Shown here: in pieces, positions 58,801 to 64,000 of the stretch | How the letters are laid out: every line of letters starts with the position of its first letter | Numbering within the stretch: the stretch's first letter is position 1 | NCBI GenBank assembly: GCA_937936785.1 | Contig: CALDDQ010000001.1 | Span: 50,402 to 114,401 of the forward strand | DNA: 64,000 bases | DNA from: an uncultured Endomicrobiia bacterium | GTDB lineage: Bacteria; Elusimicrobiota; Endomicrobiia; DTEH01 | Reading direction: 5' to 3' | Made by a program: the position numbers and the translations under genes | Notes under the pieces: model-generated | Seen by the model: the letters and a program-made list of their open reading frames with translations, nothing else | Databases searched by the model: none | Told to the model about the DNA's origin: nothing

Positions 58801-60519
58801 AATGATATTGTTATTGACCATCTTAATGAAAAAACTGGCGAAATAGAACATAAAACTATTGTTAAATCAGGAGATGTAATTACTAAAGAACAAGCACAAG
58901 AGATTGTTAAATCAGGAATAGAAAGTATCCGTGTTCGTTCAGTATTAACATGTGAAAGTAAAGAAGGTGTGTGTGCAAAGTGTTATGGTATAGATTTATC
59001 AAGAGGAGAACTGGTTCGTGTAGGTGAGGCAGTTGGTGTAATTGCAGCACAATCTATTGGTGAACCAGGCACTCAATTAACATTAAGAACATTCCATATT
59101 GGTGGAGCAGCAGCAAGAGTTGTAAAACAACCAAAAATTGTAGCGCCATTTGATGGAATATTGGAACATATAAATTTCAAAGTAGTTCGTAAAAAAGAAA
59201 ATAATAAGGATGTTTTAATCGTTATAACAACCAATGCTGTATTACGTATTGTTAATGAGACATCTAGTCAAAGACAAAGTTGGGAATTACCATATGGAAC
59301 ACGTGTATTTTTACCAAATGAATCAAAAGTAAAAAAAGGAGATTTAATTGCAGAATGGGATTCTTATTCAATACCTATTGTAGCAGAAAAATCTGGTACT
59401 GTTCAATATGTAGATTTAATTGAAGGAAAAACTTTGATAACAGAACATAGAAGAGCTGGCGGTGGTATGGAAGAAAAACGTGTGTTGCCTTACAAAGGAA
59501 AAGTTAATCCAAGATTAAATATTATTAATGACAAGGAAAAAATTGTATCTACTTACGCACTACCTGTTGACGCAATAATTTTGGTTAAAGATGAGGAAGA
59601 AATTAAAACAGGTGATATTATAGCAAAAATTCCAAGAGAAGAAATTAAAACAAAAGATATTACAGGTGGATTACCAAGAGTTGAGGAATTGTTTGAAGCA
59701 AGACATCCAAAAAATTCTGCAATTGTAACAGAAATTGATGGAAAAGTTAAAATTAATACAGTTGAAAAATTTGATAAAGAAACAGAAAAAATTAACATTG
59801 ACACAGTTATTACTATAAAAAACGAAAAATCAAGTAAGGAAAAAACTTATACTTTACCTCCTGGAAGACATTTGTTAGTTTATGAAGATGACAAGGTTGA
59901 AGCAGGTGAACCTTTAACAGATGGTGTTATAGATCCACATAAATATTTGGAAGTTCGAGGGCCACAACATACTCAAGAATTTTTGTTAAATGAAATACAA
60001 CAGGTTTATAGGTTACAAGGTGTGAGCGTTAGTGACAAACACATGGAAATTATTATAAAACAAATGCTATCATTTGTAAGAATCATAGACCCAGGATTGC
60101 CACCAAAACCTAGAAAAGATAAAAAATTCTATGAATTTATCTATGGTGAAATAGTTCCAAAAAAACTTTTTGAAAGTGAACTTGAAAAAATTGAAGAAGA
60201 AAAAAAGTTTTTGAGAAAAGAAAAGGGTCCAAATGCAGAAGAATTAAAACAAATTAAACAACCAAAAGCAGAACCAATTTTATTAGGTATATCGAAAGTT
60301 TCTAGTTCAGCAGAATCATTTTTATCTGCAGCTTCATTTCAGGAAACAAGCAAAGTTTTAACAGAAGCTGCAATTGAAGGAAAAATTGATAACCTAAAAG
60401 GATTAAAAGAGAATGTAATTATTGGTCATTTAATTCCTGCTGGAACAGGATTTTATAGTGAGGAAGTTGAAAATTTGATGCAAGAACCAGACCTTGCACA
60501 AAAAGTATTTAAAATTTAA
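55873..60519 (+). CDS. rpoC: RNA polymerase beta' subunit
   Basis: The 1548-residue beta' has the N-terminal zinc site (CSCGKYKFASAARHKEIVCDRCG), the catalytic NADFDGDQM loop that holds the active-site magnesium, the bridge-helix region and the second zinc cluster (CESKEGVCAKCYG). SIGEPGTQLTLRTFHIGGAA marks the trigger-loop area. It is about 140 residues longer than E. coli beta' (1407), mostly from charged segments near 190-310 and toward the C-terminus. It ends 22 bases before rpsL. AAGGAG lies about ten bases before the ATG. Confidence 0.99.
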   Translation: MSSTQKKKQEMDMLNFGALKISLMSPEKIKEISFGEVKKTETLNYRTLKPERDGLFCEKIFGPVKDYECSCGKYKFASAARHKEIVCDRCGVEVTESRVRRERLGHIMLDTPVAHLWYFSKPPSRIGLVLDLSPIEVSNIVYGLNKWIVVKDIKEAGQNIPKKTILNYNSPTDRQIIDKYAGNLSDPNNNMQAKVQTNAEALLSLLRELDLQSELNLIREKLLEISKEESKNKIKKLTEIYKHNLNSLNEDSEDFVEVLEGIKHLFSSKNDFQVSLNNFVNKLKEKNVSSQDIAKFDFNKLTYILINKKDAISTKVIIALESLYEKYGLEEIFDPNRGKLIRRFRLIENFSDTNTKPEWMILQVLPVLPPDLRPLVPLEGGRFASSDLNELYRRIINRNNRLKKFRTLTGATKDAPKLILLNEKRLLQEAVDSLIENSTRKRPVMGSQKRPLKSLSDILKGKQGRFRQNLLGKRIDYSGRSVIVVGPTLKLNQCGLPKEMALELFRPFVLHRLIKKYNIPLKTAKNYFRQSSPEIWDILEEVTKHHPVLLNRAPTLHRASIQAFEPVLIEGKAIQLHPLVCAAFNADFDGDQMGVYVPLTLEAQLEARLIILSTNNLFSPANGKPLVGPTQDMVIGIFYMTREKLGEIGEGRFFSSVDEAICAYQHGLVGLNARVKVYGINNFYEPELKNQLDVREWKDYSVIGRILFKQIVPEGIEVPNQPLTKRNVIDIIEKIYEKHGIFKTVEFLDKSKNLGYHYATLSGMTISIDDMLIPQDKNQYIESARKKVKEIELQAKQGIITEAERYNSIIDVWTETTDIITKKMQEIMKEQDSKPITEGQPKFNSIYSMSISGARGNIDQVKQLAAMRGLMSRPQKKISGQIGEIIETPVVSNFREGLSILEYFISTHGGRKGLADTALKTADAGYLTRRLVDVAHHVVISEEDCKTIKGIKLSSLKVGDEVIESLEERIFGKVVLNDIVIDHLNEKTGEIEHKTIVKSGDVITKEQAQEIVKSGIESIRVRSVLTCESKEGVCAKCYGIDLSRGELVRVGEAVGVIAAQSIGEPGTQLTLRTFHIGGAAARVVKQPKIVAPFDGILEHINFKVVRKKENNKDVLIVITTNAVLRIVNETSSQRQSWELPYGTRVFLPNESKVKKGDLIAEWDSYSIPIVAEKSGTVQYVDLIEGKTLITEHRRAGGGMEEKRVLPYKGKVNPRLNIINDKEKIVSTYALPVDAIILVKDEEEIKTGDIIAKIPREEIKTKDITGGLPRVEELFEARHPKNSAIVTEIDGKVKINTVEKFDKETEKINIDTVITIKNEKSSKEKTYTLPPGRHLLVYEDDKVEAGEPLTDGVIDPHKYLEVRGPQHTQEFLLNEIQQVYRLQGVSVSDKHMEIIIKQMLSFVRIIDPGLPPKPRKDKKFYEFIYGEIVPKKLFESELEKIEEEKKFLRKEKGPNAEELKQIKQPKAEPILLGISKVSSSAESFLSAASFQETSKVLTEAAIEGKIDNLKGLKENVIIGHLIPAGTGFYSEEVENLMQEPDLAQKVFKI

Positions 60520-60541
60520 ATAATTTAATAAGAGGTATAAT

Positions 60542-60925
60542 ATGCCAACAGTAAACCAATTAGTAAAAAACCCAAGAAAGGTGCCTAAATACAAATCAAA
60601 ATCTCCTGCATTAAAAAATTGTCCACAGAAAAGAGGTGTATGCACGAGAGTTTATATTATGACACCAAAAAAACCAAATTCAGCTTTGCGAAAAGTTGCA
60701 AAAGTAAAATTAGCCGGTGGTGTTGAAGTTACAAGTTATATTCCTGGCATAGGACATAATTTACAAGAACACTCAATTGTACTAGTTCGTGGTGGTAGAG
60801 TAAAAGATTTACCTGGAGTACGTTATCATATAATCCGTGGAGTTTTAGATGCTACGGGAGTAGAAAATAGAAAACAAGGAAGATCTAAATACGGGACAAA
60901 ACGTCCTGAAAAGGCGGGGAAATAA
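60542..60925 (+). CDS. rpsL: 30S ribosomal protein S12
   Basis: The 127-residue decoding-centre protein has KCPQKRG-like [32 protein letters not shown] with the lysine at the classical streptomycin position, and [33 protein letters not shown] with the aspartate that is methylthiolated in many bacteria. The residues at streptomycin-resistance positions look wild-type (KPNS and RVKDLPG). AGAGGT precedes the start by seven bases. Confidence 0.98.
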   Translation: MPTVNQLVKNPRKVPKYKSKSPALKNCPQKRGVCTRVYIMTPKKPNSALRKVAKVKLAGGVEVTSYIPGIGHNLQEHSIVLVRGGRVKDLPGVRYHIIRGVLDATGVENRKQGRSKYGTKRPEKAGK

Positions 60926-60926
60926 T

Positions 60927-61400
60927 ATGTCACGACGACCAGTAAAAAAACGAGAATCAAATAAATTAGATATTAAATACAACAATTTGTTAGTAGAAAA
61001 ATTTATAAACAAAATTAATTTCCGTGGGAAAAAGAATCTTGCAATGAATATAGTATACGATATGTTTAACATTTTAAAAGAAAGAACTGGAGAAGAACCA
61101 TTGAAAGTCTTTCTTCAAGCTATAGAAAATGTTAGACCGTTAGTAGAACTTAAACCGAGACGAATTGGTGGAGCAACATATCAGATACCAGTTGAAGTAC
61201 CACAAGCACGAAGTGAAAATATGGCAATGCGATGGATAATAACATATGCAAAAGCAAGAAAGGGAAAACCGGTTAAAGATAAACTTGCTGAAGAAATTTT
61301 AGCTGCTTATAAAAAAGAAGCTTCTCAATCAATTAAAAAACGAGAAGATACACATAAAATGGCAGAAGCTAACCGTGCATTTGCACATTACAGATGGTAA
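60927..61400 (+). CDS. rpsG: 30S ribosomal protein S7
   Basis: The 157 residues match S7, which nucleates assembly of the 30S head. Conserved parts are MSRRPVKKRESNKLDIKYNNLLVEKFINKINFRGKK, LQAIENVRPLVELKPRRIGGATYQIPVEV, MAMRWIITYAKARKGKP and EDTHKMAEANRAFAHYRW, the usual end. It begins one base after the rpsL stop; the 68-base gap to fusA holds no terminator I can see. Confidence 0.98.
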   Translation: MSRRPVKKRESNKLDIKYNNLLVEKFINKINFRGKKNLAMNIVYDMFNILKERTGEEPLKVFLQAIENVRPLVELKPRRIGGATYQIPVEVPQARSENMAMRWIITYAKARKGKPVKDKLAEEILAAYKKEASQSIKKREDTHKMAEANRAFAHYRW

Positions 61401-61468
61401 GTTAGCTCATAATTATTCTTCGGGTTTTTAAATAATAACAAAAAATATAAGTTTTAAGATTAACTATT

Positions 61469-63541
61469 ATGAGAGAGTTTAGTATAGACAAAATAAGAAA
61501 CATTGGGATAGTAGCACATATTGATGCGGGCAAAACTACAACTTCAGAGCGTATCCTTTACTACACTGGAAAACTTTACAAAATAGGAGAGGTTAATGAT
61601 GGAACCGCAACTATGGACTGGATGCCACAAGAACGTGAACGCGGTATAACAATAACTTCTGCTGCTACTTATACTGTATGGAAAGATCATCAAATTAACA
61701 TTATTGATACACCTGGTCATGTGGATTTTACAATGGAAGTTGAACGAAGTCTTAGAGTATTAGATGGATGTATTGTAGTTTTTGATGCAGCAAATGGTGT
61801 AGAACCACAATCAGAAACTGTCTGGCATCAAGCAGATAGGTATGAAGTTCCAAGAATTGTTTTTATAAATAAGATGGACAGAACAGGTGCAAACTTTTTT
61901 GATAGTGTGGCTCAAATTAAAAAAAAGTTAGATGCTACACCTGCTGTTATTCAGATACCAATTGGTAGTGCAGAAACTTTTGAAGGTGTAATTGATATTA
62001 TAAACAAAAAAGCATATGTGTGGGAAGATGTTGAAGGGAAGATATTTCACGAAATTTCTATCCCAGAAGAATACAATAGTATTGTTAACGATTATAGAAA
62101 AAATTTAACTGAATTGTTAGGAAATTATGATGACAATATTGCAGAAAAATATTTAACCAATAAAGAAGTTGAAAACATAGAATTAAAAAATATTTTAAGA
62201 AAATTAACAATTAAATCAGAAGTAGTACCAGTTTTTTGTGGTTCCGCATACAAAAATCGTGGTATTCAACTTTTAATTGATGGAATATGTGATTATTTAC
62301 CTGCTCCAAACGAACTTCCAAGTATAACAGGTGTTGATCCTGTTACTTCAGAGAAAAAAATGTTTAGAAGATCTGAAGATGAACCTTTAAGTGCATTAGT
62401 TTTTAAAATTCAGGCAGACAAATTTTTTGGAAAACTTTTATTTACAAGAATTTATTCAGGAAAAATAAAATGTGGAGATACTGTATATAATCCTAGAACC
62501 AAAAAATTAGAACGTATAGGCAGAATTGTACGTTTACATGCACAACAAAAAGAAGATATTGAAAAAAGTTTTTATGGTGATATAGTTGGTCTTGTAGGAT
62601 TAAAACAATTTTCTACCGGAGATACTATTTGCACTAAAGAAAATCCTATAATACTTGGAAACATACATATTCCAGAACCTGTGATATGGGAAAAAATTGA
62701 ACCAAAAACAAAACAAGATGAAGAAAAAATGTCTTATGCATTAGAAAATTTTTTGGATGAAGATCCTACTTTAAGATGCAAGGTTGATCACGAAACCGGA
62801 GAAACAATCCTTGCTGGAATGGGAGAATTACACTTAGAAATTATTATTGACAGAATGAAACGTGAATATGGTGTAACAGCAAGAGTTAGTAAACCACAAG
62901 TTGCTTACAGAGAATATTTTACTAAAAAAGTTGTCTCAGAAGGAAAATATATAAAACAAAGTGGTGGTAGAGGACAGTATGGACATGTAGTATTAGAATT
63001 TATTCCATTAGAGAGAAATGCTGGATTAAAATTTACAAACAAAATTGTGGGAGGTGTAATTCCTAAAGAATATACTAGTGCAATAGAAAAAGGTGTAATG
63101 GAGGCATTAGAATCAGGACCTCTAGGAGGATATCCAGTGATTGACTTGGAAGTAGTTTTAATTGATGGTTCATATCATGAGGTAGATTCTTCCGAGATAG
63201 CATTTAAAATGGCAGCAGAAATTGCAGTAAAAAATGCAGGAAAAAAATCTTCTACACTTTTGCTTGAACCAATAATGCGTGTTGAAGTTGTTACGCATGA
63301 TGAATATTTAGGTGAAGTATTGTCTGATTTTAATTCTCGACGAGGAAAGGTTATTAGCATGGAAGCAAAAGGACATATTTATCACATAAAATCAAATGTT
63401 CCATTATCAAAAATGTTTGGTTATGCAACAGTGTTACGTTCTTTAACACAAGGAAGAGCAAGTTATTCTATGGAACCTTCGCACTATGAAGAAGTTCCAA
63501 AACATGTTTTAGAAGAACTTGGTTATGTTTCTGTTAGTTAA
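61469..63541 (+). CDS. fusA: Elongation factor G
   Basis: The 690-residue GTPase translocates tRNAs on the ribosome. Domain I has [47 protein letters not shown] and [10 protein letters not shown]. Domain IV has the loop around [19 protein letters not shown], and the last domain ends [35 protein letters not shown]. All the residues fit a normal elongation EF-G rather than an EF-G2 or RF3 paralogue. ATG 61469 has only a weak ribosome-binding site. Confidence 0.98.
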   Translation: MREFSIDKIRNIGIVAHIDAGKTTTSERILYYTGKLYKIGEVNDGTATMDWMPQERERGITITSAATYTVWKDHQINIIDTPGHVDFTMEVERSLRVLDGCIVVFDAANGVEPQSETVWHQADRYEVPRIVFINKMDRTGANFFDSVAQIKKKLDATPAVIQIPIGSAETFEGVIDIINKKAYVWEDVEGKIFHEISIPEEYNSIVNDYRKNLTELLGNYDDNIAEKYLTNKEVENIELKNILRKLTIKSEVVPVFCGSAYKNRGIQLLIDGICDYLPAPNELPSITGVDPVTSEKKMFRRSEDEPLSALVFKIQADKFFGKLLFTRIYSGKIKCGDTVYNPRTKKLERIGRIVRLHAQQKEDIEKSFYGDIVGLVGLKQFSTGDTICTKENPIILGNIHIPEPVIWEKIEPKTKQDEEKMSYALENFLDEDPTLRCKVDHETGETILAGMGELHLEIIIDRMKREYGVTARVSKPQVAYREYFTKKVVSEGKYIKQSGGRGQYGHVVLEFIPLERNAGLKFTNKIVGGVIPKEYTSAIEKGVMEALESGPLGGYPVIDLEVVLIDGSYHEVDSSEIAFKMAAEIAVKNAGKKSSTLLLEPIMRVEVVTHDEYLGEVLSDFNSRRGKVISMEAKGHIYHIKSNVPLSKMFGYATVLRSLTQGRASYSMEPSHYEEVPKHVLEELGYVSVS

Positions 63542-63561
63542 AAAAATTTTTTTGTTTTTTC

Positions 63562-63590
63562 TTGATTTTTAATTTTTAATAATATAAAAT
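63562..63590 (+). promoter_or_regulatory. Probable promoter for tRNA-Thr and tuf
   Basis: TTGATT (63562-63567) and TAAAAT (63585-63590) are 17 bases apart. Downstream lie two small hairpin candidates (63597-63618 and 63634-63670), then tRNA-Thr. Confidence 0.45.
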
Positions 63591-63633
63591 TTTAACCTGC
63601 TTAAAATACATAAGGCAGATCTAAAAAACAATT

Positions 63634-63670
63634 GCTGAGGTAATTTTGGTTAATAAGGTATAACCTTAGC
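63634..63670 (+). repeat. Inverted repeat upstream of tRNA-Thr
   Basis: GCTGAGGT (63634-63641) can pair with ACCTTAGC (63663-63670). A competing pair, GGTTA (63648-63652) with TAACC (63661-63665), shares bases, so the two stems exclude each other. No T-run follows, so it is not a clear terminator. Confidence 0.4.
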
Positions 63671-63687
63671 TTGTCATATACTTTTAT

Positions 63688-63759
63688 GCTGGGGTGGCTC
63701 AGTGGTAGAGCACCTCCTTGGTAAGGAGGTGGTCGTGGGTTCGATCCCCATCCCCAGCT
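63688..63759 (+). tRNA. tRNA-Thr (anticodon GGT)
   Basis: 72 bases with acceptor GCTGGGG/CCCCAGC, discriminator T, anticodon stem CTCCT/AGGAG around TGGTA-type loop with GGT, and T arm GTGGG-TTCGATC-CCCAT. No CCA is encoded. Its position between fusA and tuf recalls the tRNA-tuf operons of other bacteria. Confidence 0.94.
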
Positions 63760-63876
63760 GAAAAGTGCGGTGATGAAGATGGAATATAAATTTTTAGATG
63801 ATTTAGAAAGTTATTTTTATATTTTTCTTACTAAGTTAACAAAACAAAAAATAATATGGAGGAGGGCAATTAACCG

Positions 63877-64000
63877 ATGAGTAAACAGAAGTTTGAGAGG
63901 ACAAAGCCGCATGTAAACGTAGGGACGATAGGGCATATAGATCATGGTAAGACGACATTGACAAGTGCGTTGACACATGTATTAGCTAAGAAAGGTATGA
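63877..64000 (+). CDS. tuf: Elongation factor Tu, N-terminal part
   Basis: The window ends 41 codons into the gene. The protein begins [40 protein letters not shown], with the EF-Tu P-loop GHIDHGKTT, and delivers aminoacyl-tRNAs to the ribosome. GGAGGAGG lies 12-13 bases before the ATG. Codons end in G much more often than in the neighbouring genes (about 15 of 39 against 4 of 39 in the first 40 codons of fusA), with AGG, CCG, ACG, GCG and GGG in use. Confidence 0.97.
   Translation, partial: MSKQKFERTKPHVNVGTIGHIDHGKTTLTSALTHVLAKKGM

Overview
The window is a strongly AT-rich bacterial chromosome segment in which every supported gene, tRNA and rRNA lies on the + strand. The gene set is that of a free-standing chromosome: replication, translation, amino-acid and nucleotide synthesis. 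Signal-peptide proteins, an LPP20-type lipoprotein, a likely beta-barrel outer-membrane protein, HtpX and a V/A-type ATPase pair suggest a diderm bacterium that is not a typical proteobacterium. The start of the 16S gene, the archaeal-type phosphoglycerate mutase, the TatD-linked type radical SAM protein and the V-type ATPase would fit an Elusimicrobiota/Endomicrobia-like lineage. That placement is a guess from memory and needs a 16S search.

Layout. 1-5.9 kb: the 3' end of comM, a three-domain polyprenyl-sugar glycosyltransferase/phosphatase fusion, then a tightly overlapping set (LysM, TPR-like, NlpC/P60, small XRE regulator). 5.9-16.7 kb: dprA, topA, a Xer recombinase, an unknown protein, an 831-residue coiled-coil protein, polA and coaE. 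16.9-24.8 kb: rplM-rpsI, HU, an AlaC/DapL-like aminotransferase, homoserine dehydrogenase, V-ATPase subunits B and D, cysE, htpX. 24.8-35.3 kb: ssb, a lipoprotein, a lone receiver protein, tRNA-Leu, smpB, pyrE, a LarA-family protein, apgM, a flavoprotein, an Ig-like small protein, tRNA-Gly, purH, a secreted protein, an inositol-phosphatase-type enzyme, tRNA-Pro, radC. 35.6-44.0 kb: aconitase, tmk-holB-ricT-metG-radical SAM (mostly overlapping), and a fused pabB-pabC.

44.0-49.8 kb is a complete rRNA operon: two tandem promoters, boxA, 16S, tRNA-Ile, tRNA-Ala, 23S, 5S, with clear processing stems. Both large rRNAs carry unusual AT-rich helix expansions. After it come an outer-membrane-type protein gene coupled to rplJ, then rplL-rpoB-rpoC-rpsL-rpsG-fusA, tRNA-Thr and the start of tuf. 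The usual secE-nusG-rplK-rplA block is not present in front of rplJ.

No transposase, phage gene, CRISPR array or defence cassette was seen. The most unusual items are the GT2/GT-C/PAP2 fusion, the paired 16S expansions sharing identical clamp sequences, the 23S helix-25 insertion, a CRP-like operator before the lipoprotein gene, the isolated V-ATPase B-D pair, and a tuf gene whose codon use differs from its neighbours.
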